Below, piece after piece: positions 1 to 15,400 of a DNA stretch of 64,000 nt (positions are counted from its first letter, which is position 1; each line of letters begins with the position of its first letter). The notes below the pieces were generated by a model. That model was not told the origin of the DNA and made no database searches. It saw nothing but the letters and a program-made list of their open reading frames with translations. A program made the translations under genes and the position numbers. Origin of the DNA: Crossaster papposus (taxonomy: Eukaryota; Echinodermata; Asteroidea; Velatida; Solasteridae); the NCBI GenBank assembly GCA_037893245.1, contig JBAIAA010000868.1:124001-188000 (forward strand), in the 5' to 3' direction.

Positions 1-560
1 TTAGGGATTTTTCATTTTTTGTGACGCTATTTATGTTTTAACTGTTCTGTAAAAGTTTCAAATTAAAACTTTATTGACAAAGCATTTTGTTTAAATACAA
101 AACTCCAACTTTAAAGGTATTTCTCATTTTTAACATTTCAATTTTCAGACAATGTGATTTCAAAATTGTATATCTTTACTTTGAAATATCCAATACAAAA
201 AAACCAAGGTGGCATTTAAAAGAGCAAGGGGTACATTTTACTAATATTGCAGAAACTCAAAATTGACTTCTTGCCAAAAAGTGCCTGATTTTGACATACC
301 GCATCCGCATGTTGCTCTTCTCATTTGCCCCTTTTGATAAATTACCACCCACCTCCGATTCTGTCCAATCAATTAATTAGCAGGTGTTCTTAGCTTCTGC
401 CACAAGCAGTCCTGTCGGACAAATGATCAAGCAGCAGCCAGTAGTTGCCGTTTAATATTTTCATAAGAATAGGACAGTCGGTTAGATATCTAAAAAATAG
501 TTTTCAGAGATTTTGTACACGGTGAAAGTTTTTTGCATTTTTAAGATAACTCAATTTTAA

Positions 561-922
561 GGTAGGATACACCATTGGTAATTGCTTGAATTATCAGGAA
601 TGGGTGGATTTGTTTTTTGTATAGTAAATATCGTTTAACTGACCTGTCCGAAGTTTTACAAACATGGATGCCGAAAAAAAAAAAAAAAGTGTTCATTTCA
701 ACGAGCAATTGTTCTTGTTCTTGTTCTTGTTTCGCGTTTGCTGTCGGACAATCAAGAATTTATTTCATACAATTCTTTTTTTTGAGATATCAGTTAAATT
801 ACAGGATATCTAGCGCAATAATTTTGCTGGATGCCTAGAATTATTATTTACTTTCAAATAAACAAGATATTTAATAAATCGGTAGTAAAATTTTTGATAT
901 CTGCAACTGGTGTATTCTACCT
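561..922. repeat. MITE family A, copy 1 (GGTAGGATACACC termini)
   Basis: About 360 bp with inverted termini (GGTAGGATACACC / GGTGTATTCTACC). The body shares segments with copies at 9928, 11237, 12824 and 23681, such as AAATATCGTTTAACTGACCT and GCTGGATGCC next to ATTTACTTTCAAATAA. No coding capacity; a non-autonomous DNA transposon is inferred. Confidence 0.8.
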
Positions 923-3900
923 TTAAGACAACTCAATTTAAAAACCAAAATCTGAAAATGTCTGAAAAATATGAAGAGTTCAGGCAATAAAGTTGCTAAA
1001 CTCCAGCAAAAATTGATTATCATATACAAGGCACTTTTACTTGATATCGTTAAAATCATTTTTCATGGAAGTGGCGTTTAGCAGCTTTTGCATCTGAATT
1101 CACACCATAACCAAAATCTGAAAATTCTCATGCCTGGTAGAAATCCACATATGAATCTACAATGGAACACTTAACCCTTTATTTTCCAACAACTGGCCTT
1201 GCATGGGGAAGTTGTGTTGCCATTTGGCATCGGTGGAAAAGAAAGGGTTAAATTCATAAATACCTTTGACAGTTTACCCATTCCTATTGGTAGAGAGCTC
1301 GTCACATGGCCTGTTTTAAACACTTTTCCGATGTCGCATGTAATTTGGACGCAAGTGAAATATGATCACTTTACATTGTTATTAGTTGAAACCTCACAAG
1401 GCATGCGCAATACAACAAACGAGTACATATTTTAGAGTCCTTAATTCACCGCTGTACCGGCAGCATGTGTTCCGCATAACATCGCGCAGTACGTGTGGCG
1501 TGCTTGCCAATGCCTATATTAGGAGTTAGCTCGATCACGATATTAAAAAAACATACCATAAACATAGCTTATATATGACAATGTATGAAATGTAATTGTG
1601 AAACAAAATCAGTGGAAACTTTGTTTTGACAAATTTTACCAGAAGGTATATTTGTATTTATGAAAGGGACTAAATATGTGGTTGGCCGGTATTAAACATA
1701 CAATTGTTAATGCCCGAGCCGAACATTAACACATCCAGCCAGGCCCAACCAAATACTCCCTTATTGCATATTCTGCGAAACTTTCTGCGAAAATTCTAGT
1801 GAGCCAATACACAAGAAACAATAGGTTATGTACACAGTTATTTATTGAACTAATGAAACGAGTAGCTATTTACAGTATATATACACAGTGTGCTACACTT
1901 CTACTTAATTCAACAGGTAAAATCCCACAGAGTGCCAAATTAAACCATAAAAGCCAGTATTCTACTTAATATTTGTTGACTGCTGTGTTCAAAACGTCTT
2001 ATCCCACATCACAGCAGTCAACAACTGTTTAGTTATATCTCTGTCTTGGGTTCACAGCTCAGTGAGCTCACTGACAGCAGCCGTGTAATATCACACAGGG
2101 AGTGTCGTTATACACCGGACACGTGATCGTCCTAGACCAATACAAATACAGTATCCAAGACAGAGAAATAACAAAAACCAATTGTAAACTCCAGTGCAAA
2201 CTCAAAACAAGACTCTAAATTGTAAGTTGAATACAAGTAGATAGATAACTGTTAATATTTGTAAATATGCATGAACAAAACTACATTAATTGTGGTACAC
2301 TGCCTAAAGGCTGATTCATACTTCAAGCTAATGAGAAGTGAAGTTGACGTCATGGAACATTCGCCGAGAGATTTTGCCAGAGCTGAACACTAGACGTGAT
2401 GTCAAACTTCATCGTCATATTTACTTGCTCATTGAGTCAATTTAAAGTATTAAATAAAAACTTTGAAAATGTTAACCTTTTCTTTTTGTATTTCTCTCAT
2501 CTTTTTATTTATTTTGTATTTATTTTTGCCAAGTTTGCCAAACGTGAATATTCAACACCCACCAGCAAACGTCATAAATGAACTTGGTTCAAGTCTAGTC
2601 ATATTTGTGTGGTTGAAGAGCACCACTCCCCCCCAACCCCCCCCCCCCCCCCCCCCCCCCAAAAAAAACTAACCCTAAAAGCTAAAACTAGAGCAAGAAT
2701 ATTTGTATTTCTCAAATCACTATGTTTCCATATCACTTTTTTAAATCACTAGGTTTCCGTATTGGTAATAATTATTAAAGATCATCACATACATATTTTT
2801 GTTTTATTTGAATAACATTTGTTACACCGCTAAAATACAGTAATATCAAGCACAATTCATATTTTCAAATACAACCAAAAATATCTGTTTAATAAAAAAT
2901 TAGGAGCAAAAGTCATGGGCAACAAAGTTTTCAATTACAAAATTGAATCAACATCAATATAATCCTTATTTCTGCTACTTAAAACTACATGTAATTCCTA
3001 ATCAGTAATAAAAACAGTAGAGTATTTACAAGTGAGTGATTTAGGAAAATGAAGTTTCCTTTTAAACTAGGATTCTCCAACTCCTCACTTTTTTCTCAAA
3101 GGAAAAGGGTCATTTCTACAATGAATATGAATAGCATTAGCTTATTTTTTGTAGCACATCACCCCAAATGTGACTGGCTCCACAAAAAAAATGATATTAA
3201 TAACCCGCTCAACGTCGAGGGTGAACATTTTGTCCAAATGTGATTTTATTGTTGTCATGATTGACATCTTTAATACATGTATTACAGTTTCAGGTTTTAT
3301 TCAAAGAAATGTTGATTTTGATGAATAAAGTGGATTTTTTGTTGCGTGCATAGCTCTGTTGTACTACAACAGAGCCGGCTATTTCAAAGCCTTTTTTTCT
3401 CAGTTGTGTATTTTGAACTCCAAGGAAGTAATCAATATGCAAACATCTCCACTAATGGAAGGGGCTATGGAGCTCTATTATATACCAAAAGAAAGCCGAC
3501 GTTGGCTTTCTGTCCATGTATACAACTCAATTTTGTGACATAATACCCTATTTGTGGAGCGTTTCACAAATATAAACTTACAATTTTTGTACAGCAGCAA
3601 TTTTAAGGTATTTAATTAACAAAACATTCACTGCATGTATCTAGAATTAATGTTAAAGCCTAGTGTGATCCGTTGAGGTAATTCAATTTTGAGGTATAAT
3701 GTGTATGAATTTTATTTATTTATTAAACTAACAATAGAGGACATTCAAATTTATTTTTCAACCCCAAAACGCCTTGAAATTCCACTCAAAACTGACTTGA
3801 TTTCAATAAGCCCTGAGAAAAAGATTGGTCTGAGTGACAATGTACCTGCTATATATGTAAAAATTGACAAGTCGTCCTGTAATAACGTGGTCACTTGGCA

Positions 3901-5618
3901 GGAATCCGCAGGATCCAAAACGTTTACAGAAATGCGCAGCAACACTGAGCTATAAGATATATTGGTATATATATATTGGTAGTTGAGGTATTTAATGCTC
4001 AGTTTCTTCATTTGTGAGAGCTTGAACATTTGGTTTCTGTATATTTTTCTTGGATAATAGGTGGTATGAATAAAAACTAGCATTTGCTTTCACTATCAAT
4101 GTTAAGCATCTGTACAGGGGGTATGAATAATAAATATTTAAAAATGAAGCAAATTATTTTTTACTGGAGAAGCAATAGCCATTATATAATTGATGTTACG
4201 CACTGTTTACCGTGTGTAAAATCATACAGAATCCTATTGTTAACCATTCAGCTGTGCTATCAACCGCAAGTAGGTAGCGTTTACTAACATTTCAATTAGC
4301 AAATGCTGAACACCCAACTTAACTTTTATTCATACAAATTCAAGCATTGCTTTGCATTAATCTTTCAAATTGTCTGCCACTGTCAGATTTAAGACAGAAA
4401 CATACCGGAGATTTGATGTAACCGCGAACACACACATTGTACATGTATGAATGAGGTAAATGGATCACACTTAATATAACAAAAATGCACTATGTTTGAA
4501 ACAAACAACAAATGTATTTACATTTGTACAATTGAATTTAAACCGCAATAAATTACAATGCTTGCAGTGACCAGCCGATCTCCAAACATGGATGCGACCA
4601 CAAAAAAAGAAAGAAAAATTGTGGTACAATCTAACAGACGGGTTATATACATCATGTAAATTGTCGCATCAACTTCGTAGCTTTAGTAAATATCGCTGCA
4701 AATGAGAGATAACAATTGAGCAATAACACTTTCAAGGCTACGTGTGTATTATATGCACTCTGTGCCCAAACGGCCTCGCCCCCTGTGATAATTTGACCAA
4801 TCACTACCACGATGAGCCTTGCCAACTGTGCGGGGTAGGTGGGGCTTATCTCCAAAATCTGAAACTGGTACAATTGTGTTCAAGAAAGTTACCTGTCTGC
4901 AACTAGGACTTGAATATTTATCTTAGATCAAGCTGGTATAATAAATAGTGTATTAACCCCCCTATGGTGTGACAGTACATGTACAATGCACAAATGTCTT
5001 TTGCATGCGTTCCTATGCGTTTCTAAATTCTGTACCCTGAACACAATGGGGTCAATGGGAGTCGAAAGATATCCACTGGGTATATTTCTATAGACAAATA
5101 GGTCTCCACAAAGTTTTCTAGAAATAGATTCATGGATTTTACTTAAAAACTAGGTTAAGTGTTTGGGTTTGGGTAAGGGTATAAGATAGGGTACATTTGG
5201 TCTAAATTTAAACCCAGGAAAGTAACCGCGGTTAAAATAGGAGCATTTTTAAGAGAACAATGAAATGTCTCCACAGGGATACAAATTTGCGGATTCAGTG
5301 AAACACAACATCAAGTCCTGTTTTACCATAACAATCTAGGATATCCTATTGTGTTTCCCTGTTCCTGTACTATAACCGAACCCTGTAGACTTAGCGTACA
5401 CTTGAACGCCCAAAGACAAAATTCAACAAATGACGAACACCAGTGGGCTGAAATGATCTATTGTTCACCTATTGTGCTTCTGTCACCAGGGGTTATGTAG
5501 TACATAAACACAGCTTCAGTGTACAGTGTTCCCACACTATGCACAAAAAGACACAGTCTGTGCATCTTAATACAGTAACAACTGACCCACATAGTGACTT
5601 CTGCATAGGAGGGTTTAA

Positions 5619-5852
5619 CCAGTTCGCGCCGGGATTATTTTAACAACGCCGAGCCGACGGGCGGGATTATTTTTAACGAAACTCGACCCGAAGCGTGTTC
5701 AGGCTGATAGTGCCGGGAAGCACACCCATGCATTTCCGGCCTTGCGCGCTGCTGACATACATTTCCGAACTTGAACTTGGCGTGTTTATGCGTCATCCGT
5801 TTTGAATTTTGGGAAATTTTTGCGTTTATATACGTCATCCGGCGCGAACTGG
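5619..5852. repeat. MITE family B (TTAA-flanked, CCAGTTCGCGCCGG ends)
   Basis: 234 bp with inverted termini CCAGTTCGCGCCGG / CCGGCGCGAACTGG and TTAA on both sides (5615-5618 and 5853-5856). TTAA target duplications are typical of piggyBac-type elements. No coding capacity. Confidence 0.75.
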
Positions 5853-7066
5853 TTAAGGAGCTAACAACATGATAGCTATAAATGTCTGTTAAACATTACT
5901 TATGTGGTTTCAGTCTTATAAAGATGCTAAAAGCAGAATGCTATCTCACATGCTGAGCAAAAATTTGCAGACAACCATCTTAATGGAAAATCTCCACAAC
6001 TCAACACGAATCCCACTTAGCATCTCAGAAATTGGTACATAGTTATTAACATTATACATCAACTTAAGAAGATGGCATACATATTATTATTTTTGTTTAC
6101 ATAAATTGCTTAAGAATTATAAAAACTATGGCACATTTTCCTACAGCAGTGCTAACCATTGTACAGGTTAAAAGAGAAATAGTGGATCTTCTTTTCTGAC
6201 CATTTTATAGGATTCAGTCTTTTCTTCAAGTATTTCCTGGGTTATCTGCATGTCTAAGGCTTGGCCCATTTCACAACAAATGTGAAAACCCCTCAAATTC
6301 CACAAAATATAACTAAAATCTTTCTCAAGTTAACCCATGCTCTATGAGAGTTCCTTACTGTATTAAGTCAGTGGTATGACAAATCACTCCAGCTGCAGTG
6401 CAATGAATGATTCCTTGCATGTACAGTAATTGCCACTTCTGTAGTTAATACATGGGCATATGGCTTTGCTTACCAGTGTAATACACCGTAGCCTCAAAGC
6501 ATGATCCAGTGGACCTGCAGTTTCCTATGGCATTCCTTGGAGTGCTTTAAAGTTCCATGTAAAAAAACATAGGGCTTTTTTTTTGTAAGCAACTTTTGAA
6601 GTGAATTGAAGAGTAAACAAGAGCAAGGGTTAATATACAAGAAACAAATTAAACCAATACAGCCAACTTGTCCATGACGTCAAAAAAGGTCAGCGTTTCA
6701 AGCGTGTGGCTAGTTCATTCTTCTAACCTTCTTTGAATGTTGTAAACGATGCTCATATTTCTGATGCCTTCTCTCAACATCAAATTCCAATCAGTGAACA
6801 CGGTCCGTCGTTGCTCAATAAAAGTGAAACATCAAAGCAAGAACCAGCCACCAAATCATTCTACTTTGAATATACTTGTAAAATACAAAAAAAGAAGATA
6901 AAAACCACAAGCTCTTCATCTTGGACAGCTGCATTTCCATGTTTTATCTGTGGGCGCGTTCAATAGTGCAATAAGTATCCTGTGATATTTATCATAGCGG
7001 CGTTCTACTGTATTGGCAAATGCATTGCACTATTGAATGCACACCCCCTGGTCTAGATGAAACTTT

Positions 7067-7192
7067 CTATAACTTGACGTCCTCGGCTGTGCGTAGGTTG
7101 TCCAGGGTCTTCTTGATGCGAAGTGCCGTCAGGCGGGCGGCCGCGCTGTGATACCAGCATTCTTTCATGACCTTGGCTAGGACACGCAGTGG
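7067..7192 (-). CDS. Receptor terminal exon: kinase end and stop
   Basis: 126 nt from acceptor CTCTAG to stop TAG. It encodes [21 protein letters not shown], then [12 protein letters not shown] and a short tail ending EDVKL. This is the conserved C-terminus of type I receptors (KECWY...[12 protein letters not shown]). Transcription continues into the region below 7067, which should hold the 3' UTR. Confidence 0.96.
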   Translation of the reverse strand, partial: PLRVLAKVMKECWYHSAAARLTALRIKKTLDNLRTAEDVKL

Positions 7193-9386
7193 CTAGAGTA
7201 AATAAGACAGAAGACGAGTACCAAACAAAATATAAATAAATAAATTAGTTCACAATAGCTTACAGACCTCTGATAACTTATCAATGCAACCATAATACCC
7301 TACTCCTTTTATTCCCTTTTTTGTTAACAATCGAGCCCAAAATAGCAAAGTTCCCCTTCACAAATGCTTCATTCAAATTCCATGCGCCTCATGATAAATG
7401 TTGATGTTTATTAATTTTTGTATACTTTAAAAACCAAGCCTTAATTTATTAAACACCCCTTTTTTATAGAGCAATAATTATAGTATATAATGTACAAAAA
7501 GCACTGGTTTCTAATGCGGTACATGTTTTCTTTTATAGTCTTTATTCCTACTGCCCCAGTCCTAATCTAGATTTACTGGATTTTTTATTCGAAGATTAAT
7601 GTTCCGGCTGCCCAAGTTTGACGACAGCGTATTCATAAAAGTTGCTGGAATATAAACTAATAAGACTGCTGACGTGAGTCACTTGTCTAGACAGGGCAAT
7701 GATGTTGTCCAGACAACCTCCAGCCCCTCCCCATTTTTCCCAAAACATTCTAACCCATACTTTCTGATTACAAAGAGGAATTTCTAGTACATTACTGTAG
7801 ACAAAAATTATTATATGATAAGAGCTAAGAAAATTCCAAAAATGGGCAAGTGTATCTCATTCAAAACAAGGACGGCAGTTACCATGGTTACATGTACGTC
7901 TACACAATTTATAGAAAGGAAAAACAAGTTCAAGATAATTTTTAAGGGAAAAAACGTAATTGCATAGGTGAAATGATGTTTTTTTCGCTTGACGTCTATC
8001 AACACTTTCTGCTAGTGTATTTGAGGCTTGGGAGTCTCGGGAGTCTTAGGAGTCTTAGAACAGCCGAGACGACTTCCTATACACTTTTCCTTCCCGGTAG
8101 AAGTCCTAGACCACTGTTTTTTTTAACCCAGACCCGAGGATCCTAAGTTTCAAGAAGAGTTTTCACCAGTCTTCTACCCTTTGGGAAAAATAACCCTAGC
8201 CTCAATTTCGTGTCCAAAAATCCTTGTTTCCAGAAATAAAGTCCATTCCACTATATTATACATGTATGTGCCGCAAAATGTATTTCAATCGGCAACAGTT
8301 GAGAATAAACATTTACAAATATGTGACCTGTCACCACAAAAAGAGAGTAAAGTCGCACAATGTGATTTGGAGATATGGCCTTCCAAAGTCAAAATATGAA
8401 GGGGTGGTCAATTTTGAGATTTTGCGTAATTTGGAAAGCCTAAGTCCTCCTCTACATATTCCTATTTTTTTGGTGCAATCAGATGATCGAAAACTTAAAT
8501 TACGTGATTCTGAGTAGTGTTTGCGTAGTTAGTGTTTGGATTAAAGTCCATCAGTGGTCTAATTAACACGGTAATTAAATATGCAAATTAGGTCTTCGTA
8601 ACTGTACCACGTTTTCAAAATTTTGATATTATGTTGGGAAGTTTCAAGAAGAAATAACGATTAGAACATCGCTGTTGCTATGCTCAACCGAACCTTACTT
8701 GTCCTGTTTGGCAATCTTTTGTGTTTTTTGTTTAGGATGTTTAGAAGTAAGTTTTCTTACAAACACGTTTTGTGAAACCCGTGACTTTCTGGAGCGCTGT
8801 AAAATGTATTTATCGCAAAACCCCCAAGTGTTATATACCACTGGAAAGCTCTCTTTCTCAAGAAATTGAAAATGCCAATATCACAATTTTCAATTTTTCC
8901 GACTTTACTCTCATATTGTGGTGACAGGTCACGAACAGATGGGTTTTCCCAAAATATAAGATTCCAAAGCCAATTCCATTTATTCCACAGGGATTTTGTC
9001 AACACTTAATAATTAGGCATCTAAAATTTGCCTTGAATAAAAATACAAATCTAAGCTGCTAAAAGATTCTGGTTTTTATACCGTTGAACAACGAGGTTGA
9101 AAAAGATATTCTCCGCAGAAAATTGTTTCAAAAGTTCAACAACTTACCTCCACATTGTTCCATCGGTTAGGAATTGTGGGTCGCTGCCTGTCGGCAACGA
9201 CCACCTTACGCATGTCTTCAATAGACGGGTCACACGGCACCATGTCATAGTACGGTAATCTGTACTCTTCATAGATTCCTGCGGTGGCACACAAAAGCAT
9301 ACAACGTAAAATGATATAAAGTAAGGCATAAAAAAAAAAAATGTTATGTTGGCGTAACGGGCCCAACAAAATAGGGTAGGTAGGTC

Positions 9387-9419
<33 letters not shown>

Positions 9420-12400
9420 CTCCTCCCAGCAATGAAAATGATGTTTTCTAATTGTTTCAGCCGGTAGTGATACACGATAGCGTGTCCAGGTTCGATATAC
9501 ACAATTCACACACACAACAATGAGAAACGGTCAGAAATGGTTTCAAACGTATTTATAACTAGATTTATATAGATTTTAATCATTAAATTTCGTCCCTTGA
9601 AAAAAAAATATCCAGGGTCGGCTGTATTTTTAGGGTCGGTCGGGTTACGCCAACATAACATTTTTTTTTTTTATGCCTAATAATAATTAACAATTGTTGA
9701 TTGCTGTGATGTGGGCAATGATGTTTTTATCGCCCGAGGAATGCATGGCACCCGAGGCGGAACCTGTGTATGGATCATTCCACTAAGCTGGAACACGGTA
9801 CCCACGGTTACATCCAGAACCTGTTGTGAGGCCATTTCAATACTTCTACATGTACTATCACTACATGTAGTTTTGCTATGCATTTTTAGTTAAAACACAC
9901 AGAATGGACCCTATACAAGCTTTAAAGGGTAGGATACACCGTTTGCAAATATCGAATATGTTTACTACTGAATTATTAAGAAATATCTTACTTATTTGAA
10001 AGTAAATATTGATTCTAAGCATTAAGCAAAATGATTGCGCTAGATACCAAGTATTTTTTCAAAAAAAATCAAATTGACAAGAAAAACCCAAAACAACATA
10101 AGAACAATTGCACAATGTCGGTTGAAAACGAATGCCATTTTTCTTGAATTTCTCAGCCTCATGATTGTAAAACTTCGGACAGGTCAGTTAAACGATATTT
10201 ACTATAAAATACAACCCCCCAAATCCACCCAATTCATGATAATTCCAATAATTACCAATGGTGTATCCTACCTTCAAGTTAGTTACTCTTACCTGAAATA
10301 CAAGTGAATCGGTAGCAATAAACAATTTAACATGGTGTATCCTAGTGTCAGTTTTGGGAGATTTGTTATTCAACAGATTTTGTTTACATACATGTATCTC
10401 TTGTATTTATCTACAATAACCTTATAAAAATAACTATAGTACCATTTTGTGGTCAGTCAATAGTAAGCAAAGAAGGTTTGTAGAATTCATCTTGCAACAT
10501 GAAAAAAAGATGTAAAACAGACGCAGTGTGTCCTTGCTAAATTCAAGATCCTAATTTTTTATTAAATATTCAATTTTTTCAGGAAACCAGTGCTTGGATG
10601 GTACAAAATTTCCCCAAATCTGTCCAACAATAGAGACAAACATTAGGAATAAATATTCAAATAATTTAGTTGATAGATGGCATGTAACTTAAAATGTACC
10701 AAAATGTCACACCCTGTGTCTCAACTTCATGGAATGACCTATTTGCCATGTAGCCAGAGATCACACTCATAGTCGCAATACTAGTAGCATTAGCAATGCT
10801 GTAAGGGAAGCAGATCTAGAACTAACAAAACTTATTAAATAAAACACTCTCTTACCTCCAATGGAGCACCGGCGGGCAATCTCCCAGAACACCAACCCCA
10901 GCGAGTAGACATCGGCTCTCTTGAAGGCTTCAAAGTGGTTGACATTGATGGTGTCGTCCAGGACCTCTGGAGGCAGGTAGCGCTTGGTGCCGATGCGATT
11001 GTTAGGGGCAATGTCCACCGTGTCGCGCTCCGAGTCGTGGCGGACCGCCAGGCCAAGGTCTGCGATGGCGCACTGACCGTTGCACTTGACCAGGATGTTT
11101 TTGCTCTTAAGGTCCCGATGGGCTATGGCAGGCTTGCCTGTCAGAAATTAGACAAAAAGTTCATATTATGTACATTCTAAATGTGACATCATGAAACGTT
11201 GTGAAAATCGTTTTGAGTTGGAAGTGGTCAGCTTTTGTGGATACACCATTGGTAATTGCTTGAATTATCAGGATTGGGTGGATTTGGGGGGTTGTACATG
11301 TATTTTGTAGTAAATATCGTAACTGACTTGTTCAAAGTTTTACAATCATAGATGACGAGAAAAAAAAGCAAAAAAAAAAACGGCGTTCGTTTTTACCTTA
11401 TTTTACAAGTTATTCTTGTACAAGTTCTTTTTATTTTAACGATCGCCGTACAACAATCGCAGTTTAAAAAAGAAAAAACCCCAAAGTTTTCTGAACAATT
11501 ACGGGAAATTTTGCTGGATGCCAAGAATCATTATTTACTTTCAAATAAGTAATGGTGTATCCTACCTATAAAGCACAAACAAACCTGATGTGCCTCTACA
11601 ATTTGTAGTTTGTGTTTTACTTTTGTGTTTAGTATGTAACTGTCAGACAGGGTTGCCCAGAAAACAGACAAGCATATCTCAACGGACAAGCATACATGTA
11701 CTTCCGCTACCCCGAGACCAAAACTACTCATACCAATGGATGGAGAATCTTTCTAAAAGAAAAATTATACAAAGATATCTTGATTTGTGGTTACAGTTTT
11801 GCATTAAAGGGCAAAACCGTATGTGTTTGTATGGAATTTTTACTCAAGGTCATTCAGTACTTACAATGTACAAGCACTGGTATGCAACGCAGACCTAAAA
11901 CCTTTCTTTAAAATCAATGGTTCAGCTATTTGAAATACTCAATAGCCAGGCTCAGTTTACCTTTACAGTACATGTGAACTATTGAACTGCTGGTAAATTC
12001 TTTGCCAACAGAGAATATTTTCCAGGGAAAATGGTAATATATTGCCCTGCGCTCGCATATTCTTCACATTGATAACAACAAATGAAAACAATTTTCTTTC
12101 TCCAAACACCGAATGATGATGTAAACATAGAATGGGTTATCACAGGCGCACAATTTCAGGGTTTTATAGCAGAAGCAGGAAATTGTGTGCTGATCAAGCT
12201 TGCTCAAACCTGCCAAAAAATGTGATATGTAACCCGCTTCATACAGTACATGGTTAGAAAGCTCACAACGTAACCTGTCATTTGGTGTATAATAGCCCCT
12301 CCCATTTTTGAGATACATGCATGACGTGTTTACGTATTGATTACTTAAAGCTCTTTTTTTTATTTATTCATCAAAATTAACTTTTCTATGAATGAAACCT

Positions 12401-15400
12401 TAAAACTGTAGGTTCTACAGATGTCATTCATGACAAAACATGAACATCACTTTTTAATAAAATGTTTACCCTCTCAACGTTGATTTGGCTATTACATGAG
12501 AATACACAGCGCGACTTAATACACGTTTTCGCAGAGCGGCTCACGTTTATCAGCTTGCACCAGAAACTGAACAAAACCTTAATTTGATATGCTGATCGAT
12601 GCATCTACAATGAACATGATTATGGAGGACTGCAAATACCGAGAATCAACCTTTAATTTGTTTCCCCATGGAAAATAATAGCAATGCATGTACTTTGTAG
12701 GTTATCAGTGTGAGAAATTCCAAAGGCCCCACTGTGAATCTGAGCAGTGACATGTAAACAAGGGAATAGAATTTCAATGAGTAACTTGGCATCTATCCAG
12801 AGATAATACTGCACCCCATGAATTTGTGCAAATATCGAATTATTAAGAAAAATATCTTACATATTTGAAAGTAAATAAGGATTGTAGGCATCCAGCAAAA
12901 CGATTGCTCTAGATAATTTGTAATTGTTCTGACAATTTTTATTTTATTAAAAAACAAATCATGATCGCTGGACGACGATTGTTGAAAAAAAATCAAAAAC
13001 CCAAGAACCAACGCCGGTTAAAAACAAATGCCGTTTTTCTTGCTTTTCTCAGCATTCATGATTATAAAACTTTAAATAGGTTAGTTAAACGATTTACTAT
13101 AACATACAACCCCCCAAATCCACTCATTCATGATAATTCAAGCAATTACTAACCTACCTTTAACCAACCTAAAAATTGTAAATGCAAGTTTTCCTAAAAC
13201 GACCCTACACAATTGAAACAACGGCAAAAATGAGCCGATACAAACCGAAGTCGGTTTTTGAGTCGGGTTTGCACAATGACATCATTAGTAAAGTCAATCA
13301 GGTTGGTTTTTAAACGATGCACTGCTGACAGACCAATCGATTAAGCCATGCTAACTGTGCACACGACCAACAACAGATGGCCACCTCATGGTTAATAACG
13401 CATGCATAATTTGTCAAAACATCAGAGAGCAGAGATAATAGCATTTGTCTATTGTGACAGTGAAATGCAATAAGGGGGATGAAATTACAAAGAAAGCAGA
13501 AAACCGCATGAGAATTTACTACAGTATGAATAATACATGTACATCCTGTAACTTGAGAAGAACTCAACAGTCTTTCGAGAGTTGTATAATGCCATCAGTA
13601 ATGTTGGCACGTATACTGGTCCTAAGTTATTGTGCACAAAACAAACAAAAACATGAAAAATGCATAAATCGGCCCACACATGGCTTTTGCCATGATTTAC
13701 AAATGTAATCATGGTACCGGTACATAACACATTACAAAATATGTGCCTATGTACAAAAGTAACAACACATTCTGGGTCATAAACCCGTGAATGTCGAGTT
13801 GACATTCTGCTGTAGTTATAATAATTATTTTTTTTAACCTTTTTGCAATCTTCAATTTCTAGAGTAAGTAAGTACACCGAATACGAATTTATTTTTTTCC
13901 AATTGTGTGATATTTGTACGTTTGTAATCGAGAAAATGGTGCGATTACAGCCTCTCTATCTTTAACAAATTTTAAAAAGGCAAATGTCAGACTACAGGCA
14001 ATAACCCTGGGGGCCTGAGGTGCCTGGGTGGTGATATGGGGCATGGGATAGGGCTATTAGGCCTGGGGAGAGCAACAGGAGGGAGACGTAACCTTGTGAA
14101 GACCTGAACACAATGGGGACAATGGGAGTGAAAAGGTCTCCACAGGATAATTTCTATAGATGAATAAGTCTCCACAAGGTTTCACGATTACATTGTTTTA
14201 TTACAATGTAATCGTGAAGACATTTCGGGCTGGATTTTACCATTTTTATTTTTTTATTTTCTGAATCACGAACTAATAATCTGCAATCTCCCAAAATTTG
14301 AACATAATCCGTCACCCAGAAGGGTGGTTTTTGTCGGTTTTTGGACATAATTGTGTATAGAAATAATAGTCTTTTCTGAATTTTAAAGTTGTTTCTCATA
14401 ATTAGGTTGTCATGGTTTTATCACTAAATCCTTCCACCAGGGGAGATAGGTTAAGGGGAGATAGGGTAAGGGTACATATAAAGTACATGATACATCATTC
14501 ATAAATACCTGGGACAGTTTAGGCATTCCTATTGGTCGAGAGCCCGTCACGTGGCCGGTATTAAACGGACGATAAAGACATGGCTGAAAGTGTTTAAAAC
14601 CAGCTGGCAACAAAACACGTCACGCGATGTCGCATTATACCCGTCCCCAGGGCTCACTTTATTTCCAACCGTACATCGTCTCCAATAGTAAGAACGGGTA
14701 GTGTTGGGCGCGTACAGCTCGACACCCTGGGAACAAGTTTGCCAATGGCAGTAATAGTCTGGTTCATAGTAAATACGCTTTATTGCATGTATTGTGTAGA
14801 GCGACAGAGGCGGAAACATGTCAATTTACTTGCGACAATTTTCCGTGATTTTCTGGGTTTTTTGGCTCGGGTAATTATCAGCACCCAGACTCCAAGCGGT
14901 ATTAAACAGAGTGATTAAAACCTCTCGAACACACATTTATTCCCTTATTTAAAGCTGAGAACCAAGAAAATTTGAAAAAAGCTAAATCTAAAAAACTAAA
15001 ATTGTCAACTTTGTCCGGGTTTCCTCGGAGCAGGTCACAAATAGACTCTTGGAGTTTTACTAAACGAAAACGAGACATTTTCAGGGCATGTTTATCCACC
15101 TTGAGGTCTAATGGGTTCTGTGTTAGGGTTAAAGCCCAGAATATTAACCCTAGTTCAAATAGGAGCAGTTGAAATAGGAGCCCTTGAAAACAGCCCTAGA
15201 CATTCGGAAAATTGTGTACACGATAACAAAGAGCTCTCCACAAAGATACAAATTTAAGAATGTATGGTATTAAGTTTTCAACATTTTTAAGGTCGTACAG
15301 AGAGTACTACTTTTCAAGACCCCCAACCCCCTTTCTCCCAAAGTAGTACTTTTCAACATTTTGTTTGTTCAATGAAGATGCGCATGTTTTATATATCATT

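Larger units (their letters stand above)
1..7066. other. Receptor 3' UTR/intergenic DNA with repeats
   Basis: No coding sequence could be supported on either strand. The part just below 7067 should include the receptor 3' UTR. It contains one copy of a GGTAGGATACACC-ended MITE (561-922), a pure C run near 2638-2660, a dispersed repeat (about 5035-5465) with relatives at 14.1/15.1 kb and 31.9 kb, and a TTAA-flanked MITE (5619-5852). Short open frames here are interrupted, low-complexity or lie in repeats. Confidence 0.6.

Noticed and set aside
9136-9515. Lysine-rich open frames
   Set aside because: Produced by the poly-T run inside a short inverted-repeat element and by antisense overlap of a receptor exon.
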